Assembly: GCA_037783415.1 (NCBI GenBank)
Contig: JAZGTN010000196.1
Span: 744,001 to 808,000, forward strand
Direction of reading: 5' to 3'
DNA length: 64,000 bases
Origin: Leptasterias polaris
Lineage: Eukaryota > Echinodermata > Asteroidea > Forcipulatida > Asteriidae
In this document: in pieces, positions 12,701-27,700 of the stretch
Numbering within the stretch: position 1 is the stretch's first letter
How the letters are laid out: every line of letters begins with the position of its first letter
Notes under the pieces: generated by a model
What the model was told of the DNA's origin: nothing
Databases searched by the model: none
The model's input: the letters and a program-made list of their open reading frames with translations, nothing else
Position numbers and translations under genes: made by a program

Positions 12701-15700
12701 CACCATGGAAATATCTCTTATGAGTTGTGTTGGCTCTGAAAAGAGCTGGTGGCGTAACAAATCACAATCTAGAGAGGTTTGTGGTAGCACCATGGAAATA
12801 TCTCTTATGAGTTGTGTTGGCTCTGAAAAGAGCTGGTGGCGTAGCAAATCACAATCTAGAGAGGTTTGTGGTAGCACCACGGAAATATCTCTTATGAGTT
12901 GTGTTGCCTCTGAAAAGAGCTGGTGGCGTAACAAATCACAATCTAGAGAGGTTTGTGGTAGCACCATGGAAATATCTCTTATGAGTTGTGTTGCCTCTGA
13001 AAAGAGCTGGTGGCGTAACAAATCACAATCTAGAGAGGTTTGTGGTAGCACCACGGAAATATCTCTTATGAGTTGTGTTGGCTCTGAAAAGAGCTGGTGG
13101 CGTAACAAATCACAATCTAGAGAGGTTTGTGGTAGCACCACGGAAATATCTCTTATGAGTTGTGTTGGTCCTGAAAAGAGCTGGTGGCGTAACAAATCAC
13201 AATCTAGAGAGGTTTGTGGTAGCACCACGGAAATATCTCTTATGAGTTGTGTTGGCTCTGAAAAGAGCTGGTGGCGTAACAAATCACAATCTAGAGAGGT
13301 TTGTGGTAGCACCACGGAAATATCTCTTATGAGTTGTGTTGGCTCTGAAAAGAGCTGGTGGCGTAACAAATCACAATCTAGAGAGGTTTGTGGTAGCACC
13401 ACGGAAATATCTCTTATGAGTTGTGTTGGCTCTGAAAAGAGCTGGTGGCGTAACAAATCACAATCTACAGAGGTTTGTGGTAGCACCACGGAAACGTCTC
13501 TTATGAGTTGTGTTGGCTCTGAAAAGAGCTTGTTGTGTTACAAATCACAATCTAGAGAGGTTTGTGGTAGCACCATGGAAATATCTCTTATGAGTTGTGT
13601 TGGCTCTGAAAAGAGCTGGTGGCGTAACAAATCACAATCTAGAGAGGTTTGTGGTAGCACCATGGAAATATCTCTTATGAGTTGTGTTGCCTCTGAAAAG
13701 AGCTGGTGGCGTAACAAATCACAATCTAGAGAGGTTTGTGGTAGCACCATGGAAATATCTCTTATGAGTTGTGTTGGCTCTGAAAAGAGCTGGTGGTGTT
13801 ACAAATCACAATCTACAGAGGTTTGTGGTAGCACCATGGAAATATCTCTTATGAGTTGTGTTGCCTCTGAAAAGAGCTGGTGGCGTAACAAATCACAATC
13901 TAGAGAGGTTTGTGGTAGCACCATGGAAATATCTCTTATGAGTTGTGTTGGCTCTGAAAAGAGCTGGTGGCGTAACAAATCACAATCTAGAGAGGTTTTG
14001 GTAGCACCATGGAAATATCTCTTATGAGTTGTGTTGCCTCTGAAAAGAGCTGGTGGCGTAACAAATCACAATCTAGAGAGGTTTGTGGTAGCACCATGGA
14101 AATATCTCTTATGAGTTGTGTTGCCTCTGAAAAGAGCTGGTGGCGTAACAAATCACAATCTAGAGAGGTTTGTGGTAGCACCATGGAAATATCTCTTATG
14201 AGTTGTGTTGGCTCTGAAAAGAGCTGGTGGTGTAACAAATCACAATCTAGAGAGGTTTGTGGTAGCACCATGGAAATATCTCTTATGAGTTGTGTTGGCT
14301 CTGAAAAGAGCTGGTGGCGTAACAAATCACAATCTAGAGAGGTTTGTGGTAGCACCATGGAAATATCTCTTATGAGTTGTGTTGGCTCTGAAAAGAGCTG
14401 GTGGCGTAGCAAATCACAATCTAGAGAGGTTTGTGGTAGCACCATGGAAATATCTCTTATGAGTTGTGTTGCCTCTGAAAAGAGCTGGTGGCGTAACAAA
14501 TCACAATCTAGAGAGGTTTGTGGTAGCACCACGGAAATATCTCTTATGAGTTGTGTTGCCTCTGAAAAGAGCTGGTGGCGTAACAAATCACAATCTAGAG
14601 AGGTTTGTGGTAGCACCATGGAAATATCTCTTATGAGTTGTGTTGCCTCTGAAAAGAGCTGGTGGCGTAACAAATCACAATCTAGAGAGGTTTGTGGTAG
14701 CACCACGGAAATATCTCTTATGAGTTGTGTTGGCTCTGAAAAGAGCTGGTGGCGTAACAAATCACAATCTAGAGAGGTTTGTGGTAGCACCACGGAAATA
14801 TCTCTTATGAGTTGTGTTGGTCCTGAAAAGAGCTGGTGGCGTAACAAATCACAATCTAGAGAGGTTTGTGGTAGCACCACGGAAATATCTCTTATGAGTT
14901 GTGTTGGCTCTGAAAAGAGCTGGTGGCGTAACAAATCACAATCTAGAGAGGTTTGTGGTAGCACCACGGAAATATCTCTTATGAGTTGTGTTGGCTCTGA
15001 AAAGAGCTGGTGGCGTAACAAATCACAATCTAGAGAGGTTTGTGGTAGCACCACGGAAATATCTCTTATGAGTTGTGTTGGCTCTGAAAAGAGCTGGTGG
15101 CGTAACAAATCACAATCTACAGAGGTTTGTGGTAGCACCACGGAAACGTCTCTTATGAGTTGTGTTGGCTCTGAAAAGAGCTTGTTGTGTTACAAATCAC
15201 AATCTAGAGAGGTTTGTGGTAGCACCATGGAAATATCTCTTATGAGTTGTGTTGGCTCTGAAAAGAGCTGGTGGCGTAACAAATCACAATCTAGAGAGGT
15301 TTGTGGTAGCACCATGGAAATATCTCTTATGAGTTGTGTTGCCTCTGAAAAGAGCTGGTGGCGTAACAAATCACAATCTAGAGAGGTTTGTGGTAGCACC
15401 ATGGAAATATCTCTTATGAGTTGTGTTGGCTCTGAAAAGAGCTGGTGGTGTTACAAATCACAATCTACAGAGGTTTGTGGTAGCACCATGGAAATATCTC
15501 TTATGAGTTGTGTTGCCTCTGAAAAGAGCTGGTGGCGTAACAAATCACAATCTAGAGAGGTTTGTGGTAGCACCATGGAAATATCTCTTATGAGTTGTGT
15601 TGCCTCTGAAAAGAGCTGGTGGCGTAACAAATCACAATCTAGAGAGGTTTGTGGTAGCACCATGGAAATATCTCTTATGAGTTGTGTTGGCTCTGAAAAG

Positions 15701-18700
15701 AGCTGGTGGTGTTACAAATCACAATCTACAGAGGTTTGTGGTAGCACCATGGAAATATCTCTTATGAGTTGTGTTGGCTCTGAAAAGAGCTGGTGGTGTT
15801 ACAAATCACAATCTACAGAGGTTTGTGGTAGCACCATGGAAATATCTCTTATGAGTTGTGTTGGCTCTGAAAAGAGCTGGTGGCGTAACAAATCACAATC
15901 TAGAGAGGTTTGTGGTAGCACCACGGAAATATCTCTTATGAGTTGTGTTGGCTCTGAAAAGAGATGGTGGCGTAACAAATCACAATCTACAGAGGTTTGT
16001 GGTAGCACCACGGAAATGTCTCTTATGAGTTGTGTTGGCTCTGAAAAGAGCTTGTTGTGTTACAAATCACAATCTAGAGAGGTTTGTGGTAGCACTATGG
16101 AAATATCTCTTATGAGTTGTGTTGGCTCTGAAAAGAGCTGGTGGCGTAACAAATCACAATCTAGAGAGGTTTGTGGTAGCACCATGGAAATATCTCTTAT
16201 GAGTTGTGTTGCCTCTGAAAAGAGCTGGTGGCGTAACAAATCACAATCTAGAGAGGTTTGTGGTAGCACCATGGAAATATCTCTTATGAGTTGTGTTGGC
16301 TCTGAAAAGAGCTGGTGGCGTAACAAATCACAATCTAGAGAGGTTTGTGGTAGCACCATGGAAATATCTCTTATGAGTTGTGTTGCCTCTGAAAAGAGCT
16401 GGTGGCGTAACAAATCACAATCTAGAGAGGTTTGTGGTAGCACCATGGAAATATCTCTTATGAGTTGTGTTGCCTCTGAAAAGAGCTGGTGGCGTAACAA
16501 ATCACAATCTAGAGAGGTTTGTGGTAGCACCATGGAAATATCTCTTATGAGTTGTGTTGGCTCTGAAAAGAGCTGGTGGTGTTACAAATCACAATCTACA
16601 GAGGTTTGTGGTAGCACCATGGAAATATCTCTTATGAGTTGTGTTGCCTCTGAAAAAAGCTGGTGGCGTAACAAATCACAATCTAGAGAGGTTTGTGGTA
16701 GCACCATGGAAATATCTCTTATGAGTTGTGTTGCCTCTGAAAAGAGCTGGTGGCGTAACAAATCACAATCTAGAGAGGTTTGTGGTAGCACCATGGAAAT
16801 ATCTCTTATGAGTTGTGTTGGCTCTGAAAAGAGCTGGTGGCGTAACAAATCACAATCTAGAGAGGTTTGTGGTAGCACCATGGAAATATCTCTTATGAGT
16901 TGTGTTGGCTCTGAAAAGAGCTGGTGGCGTAACAAATCACAATCTAGAGAGGTTTGTGGTAGCACCATGGAAATATCTCTTATGAGTTGTGTTGCCTCTG
17001 AAAAGAGCTGGTGGCGTAACAAATCACAATCTAGAGAGGTTTGTGGTAGCACCACGGAAATATCTCTTATGAGTTGTGTTGCCTCTGAAAAGAGCTGGTG
17101 GCGTAACAAATCACAATCTAGAGAGGTTTTGTGGTAGCACCATGGAAATATCTCTTATGAGTTGTGTTGCCTCTGAAAAGAGCTGGTGGCGTAACAAATC
17201 ACAATCTAGAGAGGTTTGTGGTAGCACCACGGAAATGTCTCTTATGAGTTGTGTTGCCTCTGAAAAGAGCTGGTGGCGTAACAAATCACAATCTAGAGAG
17301 GTTTGTGGTAGCACCATGGAAATATCTCTTATGAGTTGTGTTGGCTCTGAAAAGAGCTGGTGGCGTAACAAATCACAATCTAGAGAGGTTTGTGGTAGCA
17401 CCATGGAAATATCTCTTATGAGTTGTGTTGGCTCTGAAAAGAGCTGGTGGCGTAACAAATCACAATCTAGAGAGGTTTGTGGTAGCACCATGGAAATATC
17501 TCTTATGAGTTGTGTTGGCTCTGAAAAGAGCTGGTGGCGTAACAAATCACAATCTAGAGAGGTTTGTGGTAGCACCATGGAAATATCTCTTATGAGTTGT
17601 GTTGGCTCTGAAAAGAGCTGGTGGCGTAACAAATCACAATCTACAGAGGTTTGTGGTAGCACCACGGAAACGTCTCTTATGAGTTGTGTTGGCTCTGAAA
17701 AGAGCTTGTTGTGTTACAAATCACAATCTAGAGAGGTTTGTGGTAGCACCATGGAAATATCTCTTATGAGTTGTGTTGGCTCTGAAAAGAGCTGGTGGCG
17801 TAACAAATCACAATCTAGAGAGGTTTGTGGTAGCACCATGGAAATATCTCTTATGAGTTGTGTTGCCTCTGAAAAGAGCTGGTGGCGTAACAAATCACAA
17901 TCTAGAGAGGTTTGTGGTAGCACCATGGAAATATCTCTTATGAGTTGTGTTGGCTCTGAAAAGAGCTGGTGGTGTTACAAATCACAATCTACAGAGGTTT
18001 GTGGTAGCACCATGGAAATATCTCTTATGAGTTGTGTTGCCTCTGAAAAGAGCTGGTGGCGTAACAAATCACAATCTAGAGAGGTTTGTGGTAGCACCAT
18101 GGAAATATCTCTTATGAGTTGTGTTGGCTCTGAAAAGAGCTGGTGGTGTTACAAATCACAATCTACAGAGGTTTGTGGTAGCACCATGGAAATATCTCTT
18201 ATGAGTTGTGTTGCCTCTGAAAAGAGCTGGTGGCGTAACAAATCACAATCTAGAGAGGTTTGTGGTAGCACCATGGAAATATCTCTTATGAGTTGTGTTG
18301 GCTCTGAAAAGAGCTGGTGGTGTTACAAATCACAATCTACAGAGGTTTGTGGTAGCACCATGGAAATATCTCTTATGAGTTGTGTTGCCTCTGAAAAGAG
18401 CTGGTGGCGTAACAAATCACAATCTAGAGAGGTTTGTGGTAGCACCATGGAAATATCTCTTATGAGTTGTGTTGGCTCTGAAAAGAGCTGGTGGTGTTAC
18501 AAATCACAATCTACAGAGGTTTGTGGTAGCACCATGGAAATATCTCTTATGAGTTGTGTTGGCTCTGAAAAGAGCTGGTGGCGTAACAAATCACAATCTA
18601 GAGAGGTTTGTGGTAGCACCACGGAAATATCTCTTATGAGTTGTGTTGGCTCTGAAAAGAGATGGTGGCGTAACAAATCACAATCTACAGAGGTTTGTGG

Positions 18701-21700
18701 TAGCACCACGGAAATGTCTCTTATGAGTTGTGTTGGCTCTGAAAAGAGCTTGTTGTGTTACAAATCACAATCTAGAGAGGTTTGTGGTAGCACCATGGAA
18801 ATATCTCTTATGAGTTGTGTTGGCTCTGAAAAGAGCTGGTGGCGTAACAAATCACAATCTAGAGAGGTTTGTGGTAGCACCATGGAAATATCTCTTATGA
18901 GTTGTGTTGCCTCTGAAAAGAGCTGGTTGCGTAACAAATCACAATCTAGAGAGGTTCGTGGTAGCACCATGGAAATATCTCTTATGAGTTGTGTTGGCTC
19001 TGAAAAGAGCTGGTGGTGTTACAAATCACAATCTACAGAGGTTTGTGGTAGCACCATGGAAATATCTCTTATGAGTTGTGTTGCCTCTGAAAAGAGCTGG
19101 TGGCGTAACAAATCACAATCTAGAGAGGTTTGTGGTAGCACCATGGAAATATCTCTTATGAGTTGTGTTGGCTCTGAAAAGAGCTGGTGGCGTAACAAAT
19201 CACAATCTAGAGAGGGTTGTGGTAGCACCATGGAAATATCTCTTATGAGTTGTGTTGCCTCTGAAAAGAGCTGGTGGCGTAACAAATCACAATCTAGAGA
19301 GGTTTGTGGTAGCACCATGGAAATATCTCTTATGAGTTGTGTTGCCTCTGAAAAGAGCTGGTGGCGTAACAAATCACAATCTAGAGAGGTTTGTGGTAGC
19401 ACCATGGAAATATCTCTTATGAGTTGTGTTGGCTCTGAAAAGAGCTGGTGGTGTTACAAATCACAATCTACAGAGGTTTGTGGTAGCACCATGGAAATAT
19501 CTCTTATGAGTTGTGTTGCCTCTGAAAAGAGCTGGTGGCGTAACAAATCACAATCTAGAGAGGTTTGTGGTAGCACCATGGAAATATCTCTTATGAGTTG
19601 TGTTGGCTCTGAAAAGAGCTGGTGGCGTAACAAATCACAATCTAGAGAGGTTTTGGTAGCACCATGGAAATATCTCTTATGAGTTGTGTTGCCTCTGAAA
19701 AGAGCTGGTGGCGTAACAAATCACAATCTAGAGAGGTTTGTGGTAGCACCATGGAAATATCTCTTATGAGTTGTGTTGCCTCTGAAAAGAGCTGGTGGCG
19801 TAACAAATCACAATCTAGAGAGGTTTGTGGTAGCACCATGGAAATATCTCTTATGAGTTGTGTTGGCTCTGAAAAGAGCTGGTGGTGTAACAAATCACAA
19901 TCTAGAGAGGTTTGTGGTAGCACCATGGAAATATCTCTTATGAGTTGTGTTGGCTCTGAAAAGAGCTGGTGGCGTAACAAATCACAATCTAGAGAGGTTT
20001 GTGGTAGCACCATGGAAATATCTCTTATGAGTTGTGTTGGCTCTGAAAAGAGCTGGTGGCGTAGCAAATCACAATCTAGAGAGGTTTGTGGTAGCACCAT
20101 GGAAATATCTCTTATGAGTTGTGTTGCCTCTGAAAAGAGCTGGTGGCGTAACAAATCACAATCTAGAGAGGTTTGTGGTAGCACCATGGAAATATCTCTT
20201 ATGAGTTGTGTTGCCTCTGAAAAGAGCTGGTGGCGTAACAAATCACAATCTAGAGAGGTTTGTGGTAGCACCACGGAAATATCTCTTATGAGTTGTGTTG
20301 CCTCTGAAAAGAGCTGGTGGCGTAACAAATCACAATCTAGAGAGGTTTGTGGTAGCACCATGGAAATATCTCTTATGAGTTGTGTTGCCTCTGAAAAGAG
20401 CTGGTGGCGTAACAAATCACAATCTAGAGAGGTTTGTGGTAGCACCACGGAAATATCTCTTATGAGTTGTGTTGGCTCTGAAAAGAGCTGGTGGCGTAAC
20501 AAATCACAATCTAGAGAGGTTTGTGGTAGCACCACGGAAATATCTCTTATGAGTTGTGTTGGTCCTGAAAAGAGCTGGTGGCGTAACAAATCACAATCTA
20601 GAGAGGTTTGTGGTAGCACCACGGAAATATCTCTTATGAGTTGTGTTGGCTCTGAAAAGAGCTGGTGGCGTAACAAATCACAATCTAGAGAGGTTTGTGG
20701 TAGCACCACGGAAATATCTCTTATGAGTTGTGTTGGCTCTGAAAAGAGCTGGTGGCGTAACAAATCACAATCTAGAGAGGTTTGTGGTAGCACCACGGAA
20801 ATATCTCTTATGAGTTGTGTTGGCTCTGAAAAGAGCTGGTGGCGTAACAAATCACAATCTACAGAGGTTTGTGGTAGCACCACGGAAACGTCTCTTATGA
20901 GTTGTGTTGGCTCTGAAAAGAGCTTGTTGTGTTACAAATCACAATCTAGAGAGGTTTGTGGTAGCACCATGGAAATATCTCTTATGAGTTGTGTTGGCTC
21001 TGAAAAGAGCTGGTGGCGTAACAAATCACAATCTAGAGAGGTTTGTGGTAGCACCATGGAAATATCTCTTATGAGTTGTGTTGCCTCTGAAAAGAGCTGG
21101 TGGCGTAACAAATCACAATCTAGAGAGGTTTGTGGTAGCACCATGGAAATATCTCTTATGAGTTGTGTTGGCTCTGAAAAGAGCTGGTGGTGTTACAAAT
21201 CACAATCTACAGAGGTTTGTGGTAGCACCATGGAAATATCTCTTATGAGTTGTGTTGCCTCTGAAAAGAGCTGGTGGCGTAACAAATCACAATCTAGAGA
21301 GGTTTGTGGTAGCACCATGGAAATATCTCTTATGAGTTGTGTTGCCTCTGAAAAGAGCTGGTGGCGTAACAAATCACAATCTAGAGAGGTTTGTGGTAGC
21401 ACCATGGAAATATCTCTTATGAGTTGTGTTGGCTCTGAAAAGAGCTGGTGGTGTTACAAATCACAATCTACAGAGGTTTGTGGTAGCACCATGGAAATAT
21501 CTCTTATGAGTTGTGTTGGCTCTGAAAAGAGCTGGTGGTGTTACAAATCACAATCTACAGAGGTTTGTGGTAGCACCATGGAAATATCTCTTATGAGTTG
21601 TGTTGGCTCTGAAAAGAGCTGGTGGCGTAACAAATCACAATCTAGAGAGGTTTGTGGTAGCACCACGGAAATATCTCTTATGAGTTGTGTTGGCTCTGAA

Positions 21701-24700
21701 AAGAGATGGTGGCGTAACAAATCACAATCTACAGAGGTTTGTGGTAGCACCACGGAAATGTCTCTTATGAGTTGTGTTGGCTCTGAAAAGAGCTTGTTGT
21801 GTTACAAATCACAATCTAGAGAGGTTTGTGGTAGCACCATGGAAATATCTCTTATGAGTTGTGTTGGCTCTGAAAAGAGCTGGTGGCGTAACAAATCACA
21901 ATCTAGAGAGGTTTGTGGTAGCACCATGGAAATATCTCTTATGAGTTGTGTTGCCTCTGAAAAGAGCTGGTGGCGTAACAAATCACAATCTAGAGAGGTT
22001 TGTGGTAGCACCATGGAAATATCTCTTATGAGTTGTGTTGGCTCTGAAAAGAGCTGGTGGCGTAACAAATCACAATCTAGAGAGGTTTGTGGTAGCACCA
22101 TGGAAATATCTCTTATGAGTTGTGTTGCCTCTGAAAAGAGCTGGTGGCGTAACAAATCACAATCTAGAGAGGTTTGTGGTAGCACCATGGAAATATCTCT
22201 TATGAGTTGTGTTGCCTCTGAAAAGAGCTGGTGGCGTAACAAATCACAATCTAGAGAGGTTTGTGGTAGCACCATGGAAATATCTCTTATGAGTTGTGTT
22301 GGCTCTGAAAAGAGCTGGTGGTGTTACAAATCACAATCTACAGAGGTTTGTGGTAGCACCATGGAAATATCTCTTATGAGTTGTGTTGCCTCTGAAAAAA
22401 GCTGGTGGCGTAACAAATCACAATCTAGAGAGGTTTGTGGTAGCACCATGGAAATATCTCTTATGAGTTGTGTTGCCTCTGAAAAGAGCTGGTGGCGTAA
22501 CAAATCACAATCTAGAGAGGTTTGTGGTAGCACCATGGAAATATCTCTTATGAGTTGTGTTGGCTCTGAAAAGAGCTGGTGGCGTAACAAATCACAATCT
22601 AGAGAGGTTTGTGGTAGCACCATGGAAATATCTCTTATGAGTTGTGTTGGCTCTGAAAAGAGCTGGTGGCGTAACAAATCACAATCTAGAGAGGTTTGTG
22701 GTAGCACCATGGAAATATCTCTTATGAGTTGTGTTGCCTCTGAAAAGAGCTGGTGGCGTAACAAATCACAATCTAGAGAGGTTTGTGGTAGCACCACGGA
22801 AATATCTCTTATGAGTTGTGTTGCCTCTGAAAAGAGCTGGTGGCGTAACAAATCACAATCTAGAGAGGTTTTGTGGTAGCACCATGGAAATATCTCTTAT
22901 GAGTTGTGTTGCCTCTGAAAAGAGCTGGTGGCGTAACAAATCACAATCTAGAGAGGTTTGTGGTAGCACCATGGAAATATCTCTTATGAGTTGTGTTGGC
23001 TCTGAAAAGAGCTGGTGGCGTAACAAATCACAATCTAGAGAGGTTTGTGGTAGCACCATGGAAATATCTCTTATGAGTTGTGTTGGCTCTGAAAAGAGCT
23101 GGTGGCGTAACAAATCACAATCTAGAGAGGTTTGTGGTAGCACCATGGAAATATCTCTTATGAGTTGTGTTGGCTCTGAAAAGAGCTGGTGGCGTAACAA
23201 ATCACAATCTACAGAGGTTTGTGGTAGCACCACGGAAACGTCTCTTATGAGTTGTGTTGGCTCTGAAAAGAGCTTGTTGTGTTACAAATCACAATCTAGA
23301 GAGGTTTGTGGTAGCACCATGGAAATATCTCTTATGAGTTGTGTTGGCTCTGAAAAGAGCTGGTGGCGTAACAAATCACAATCTAGAGAGGTTTGTGGTA
23401 GCACCATGGAAATATCTCTTATGAGTTGTGTTGCCTCTGAAAAGAGCTGGTGGCGTAACAAATCACAATCTAGAGAGGTTTGTGGTAGCACCATGGAAAT
23501 ATCTCTTATGAGTTGTGTTGCCTCTGAAAAGAGCTGGTGGCGTAACAAATCACAATCTAGAGAGGTTTGTGGTAGCACCATGGAAATATCTCTTATGAGT
23601 TGTGTTGGCTCTGAAAAGAGCTGGTGGTGTAACAAATCACAATCTAGAGAGGTTTGTGGTAGCACCATGGAAATATCTCTTATGAGTTGTGTTGGCTCTG
23701 AAAAGAGCTGGTGGCGTAACAAATCACAATCTAGAGAGGTTTGTGGTAGCACCATGGAAATATCTCTTATGAGTTGTGTTGGCTCTGAAAAGAGCTGGTG
23801 GCGTAGCAAATCACAATCTAGAGAGGTTTGTGGTAGCACCATGGAAATATCTCTTATGAGTTGTGTTGCCTCTGAAAAGAGCTGGTGGCGTAACAAATCA
23901 CAATCTAGAGAGGTTTGTGGTAGCACCATGGAAATATCTCTTATGAGTTGTGTTGCCTCTGAAAAGAGCTGGTGGCGTAACAAATCACAATCTAGAGAGG
24001 TTTGTGGTAGCACCACGGAAATATCTCTTATGAGTTGTGTTGCCTCTGAAAAGAGCTGGTGGCGTAACAAATCACAATCTAGAGAGGTTTGTGGTAGCAC
24101 CATGGAAATATCTCTTATGAGTTGTGTTGCCTCTGAAAAGAGCTGGTGGCGTAACAAATCACAATCTAGAGAGGTTTGTGGTAGCACCACGGAAATATCT
24201 CTTATGAGTTGTGTTGGCTCTGAAAAGAGCTGGTGGCGTAACAAATCACAATCTAGAGAGGTTTGTGGTAGCACCACGGAAATATCTCTTATGAGTTGTG
24301 TTGGTCCTGAAAAGAGCTGGTGGCGTAACAAATCACAATCTAGAGAGGTTTGTGGTAGCACCACGGAAATATCTCTTATGAGTTGTGTTGGCTCTGAAAA
24401 GAGCTGGTGGCGTAACAAATCACAATCTAGAGAGGTTTGTGGTAGCACCACGGAAATATCTCTTATGAGTTGTGTTGGCTCTGAAAAGAGCTGGTGGCGT
24501 AACAAATCACAATCTAGAGAGGTTTGTGGTAGCACCACGGAAATATCTCTTATGAGTTGTGTTGGCTCTGAAAAGAGCTGGTGGCGTAACAAATCACAAT
24601 CTACAGAGGTTTGTGGTAGCACCACGGAAACGTCTCTTATGAGTTGTGTTGGCTCTGAAAAGAGCTTGTTGTGTTACAAATCACAATCTAGAGAGGTTTG

Positions 24701-27700
24701 TGGTAGCACCATGGAAATATCTCTTATGAGTTGTGTTGGCTCTGAAAAGAGCTGGTGGCGTAACAAATCACAATCTAGAGAGGTTTGTGGTAGCACCATG
24801 GAAATATCTCTTATGAGTTGTGTTGCCTCTGAAAAGAGCTGGTGGCGTAACAAATCACAATCTAGAGAGGTTTGTGGTAGCACCATGGAAATATCTCTTA
24901 TGAGTTGTGTTGGCTCTGAAAAGAGCTGGTGGTGTTACAAATCACAATCTACAGAGGTTTGTGGTAGCACCATGGAAATATCTCTTATGAGTTGTGTTGC
25001 CTCTGAAAAGAGCTGGTGGCGTAACAAATCACAATCTAGAGAGGTTTGTGGTAGCACCATGGAAATATCTCTTATGAGTTGTGTTGCCTCTGAAAAGAGC
25101 TGGTGGCGTAACAAATCACAATCTAGAGAGGTTTGTGGTAGCACCATGGAAATATCTCTTATGAGTTGTGTTGGCTCTGAAAAGAGCTGGTGGTGTTACA
25201 AATCACAATCTACAGAGGTTTGTGGTAGCACCATGGAAATATCTCTTATGAGTTGTGTTGGCTCTGAAAAGAGCTGGTGGTGTTACAAATCACAATCTAC
25301 AGAGGTTTGTGGTAGCACCATGGAAATATCTCTTATGAGTTGTGTTGGCTCTGAAAAGAGCTGGTGGCGTAACAAATCACAATCTAGAGAGGTTTGTGGT
25401 AGCACCACGGAAATATCTCTTATGAGTTGTGTTGGCTCTGAAAAGAGATGGTGGCGTAACAAATCACAATCTACAGAGGTTTGTGGTAGCACCACGGAAA
25501 TGTCTCTTATGAGTTGTGTTGGCTCTGAAAAGAGCTTGTTGTGTTACAAATCACAATCTAGAGAGGTTTGTGGTAGCACCATGGAAATATCTCTTATGAG
25601 TTGTGTTGGCTCTGAAAAGAGCTGGTGGCGTAACAAATCACAATCTAGAGAGGTTTGTGGTAGCACCATGGAAATATCTCTTATGAGTTGTGTTGCCTCT
25701 GAAAAGAGCTGGTGGCGTAACAAATCACAATCTAGAGAGGTTTGTGGTAGCACCATGGAAATATCTCTTATGAGTTGTGTTGGCTCTGAAAAGAGCTGGT
25801 GGCGTAACAAATCACAATCTAGAGAGGTTTGTGGTAGCACCATGGAAATATCTCTTATGAGTTGTGTTGCCTCTGAAAAGAGCTGGTGGCGTAACAAATC
25901 ACAATCTAGAGAGGTTTGTGGTAGCACCATGGAAATATCTCTTATGAGTTGTGTTGCCTCTGAAAAGAGCTGGTGGCGTAACAAATCACAATCTAGAGAG
26001 GTTTGTGGTAGCACCATGGAAATATCTCTTATGAGTTGTGTTGGCTCTGAAAAGAGCTGGTGGTGTTACAAATCACAATCTACAGAGGTTTGTGGTAGCA
26101 CCATGGAAATATCTCTTATGAGTTGTGTTGCCTCTGAAAAAAGCTGGTGGCGTAACAAATCACAATCTAGAGAGGTTTGTGGTAGCACCATGGAAATATC
26201 TCTTATGAGTTGTGTTGCCTCTGAAAAGAGCTGGTGGCGTAACAAATCACAATCTAGAGAGGTTTGTGGTAGCACCATGGAAATATCTCTTATGAGTTGT
26301 GTTGGCTCTGAAAAGAGCTGGTGGCGTAACAAATCACAATCTAGAGAGGTTTGTGGTAGCACCATGGAAATATCTCTTATGAGTTGTGTTGGCTCTGAAA
26401 AGAGCTGGTGGCGTAACAAATCACAATCTAGAGAGGTTTGTGGTAGCACCATGGAAATATCTCTTATGAGTTGTGTTGCCTCTGAAAAGGGCTGGTGGCG
26501 TAACAAATCACAATCTAGAGAGGTTTGTGGTAGCACCACGGAAATATCTCTTATGAGTTGTGTTGCCTCTGAAAAGAGCTGGTGGCGTAACAAATCACAA
26601 TCTAGAGAGGTTTTGTGGTAGCACCATGGAAATATCTCTTATGAGTTGTGTTGCCTCTGAAAAGAGCTGGTGGCGTAACAAATCACAATCTAGAGAGGTT
26701 TGTGGTAGCACCATGGAAATATCTCTTATGAGTTGTGTTGGCTCTGAAAAGAGCTGGTGGCGTAACAAATCACAATCTAGAGAGGTTTGTGGTAGCACCA
26801 TGGAAATATCTCTTATGAGTTGTGTTGGCTCTGAAAAGAGCTGGTGGCGTAACAAATCACAATCTAGAGAGGTTTGTGGTAGCACCATGGAAATATCTCT
26901 TATGAGTTGTGTTGGCTCTGAAAAGAGCTGGTGGCGTAACAAATCACAATCTACAGAGGTTTGTGGTAGCACCACGGAAACGTCTCTTATGAGTTGTGTT
27001 GGCTCTGAAAAGAGCTTGTTGTGTTACAAATCACAATCTAGAGAGGTTTGTGGTAGCACCATGGAAATATCTCTTATGAGTTGTGTTGGCTCTGAAAAGA
27101 GCTGGTGGCGTAACAAATCACAATCTAGAGAGGTTTGTGGTAGCACCATGGAAATATCTCTTATGAGTTGTGTTGCCTCTGAAAAGAGCTGGTGGCGTAA
27201 CAAATCACAATCTAGAGAGGTTTGTGGTAGCACCATGGAAATATCTCTTATGAGTTGTGTTGGCTCTGAAAAGAGCTGGTGGTGTTACAAATCACAATCT
27301 ACAGAGGTTTGTGGTAGCACCATGGAAATATCTCTTATGAGTTGTGTTGCCTCTGAAAAGAGCTGGTGGCGTAACAAATCACAATCTAGAGAGGTTTGTG
27401 GTAGCACCATGGAAATATCTCTTATGAGTTGTGTTGGCTCTGAAAAGAGCTGGTGGTGTTACAAATCACAATCTAGAGAGGTTTGTGGTAGCACCATGGA
27501 AATATCTCTTATGAGTTGTGTTGGCTCTGAAAAGAGCTGGTGGCGTAACAAATCACAATCTAGAGAGGTTTGTGGTAGCACCATGGAAATATCTCTTATG
27601 AGTTGTGTTGCCTCTGAAAAGAGCTGGTGGCGTAACAAATCACAATCTAGAGAGGTTTGTGGTAGCACCACGGAAATATCTCTTATGAGTTGTGTTGGCT

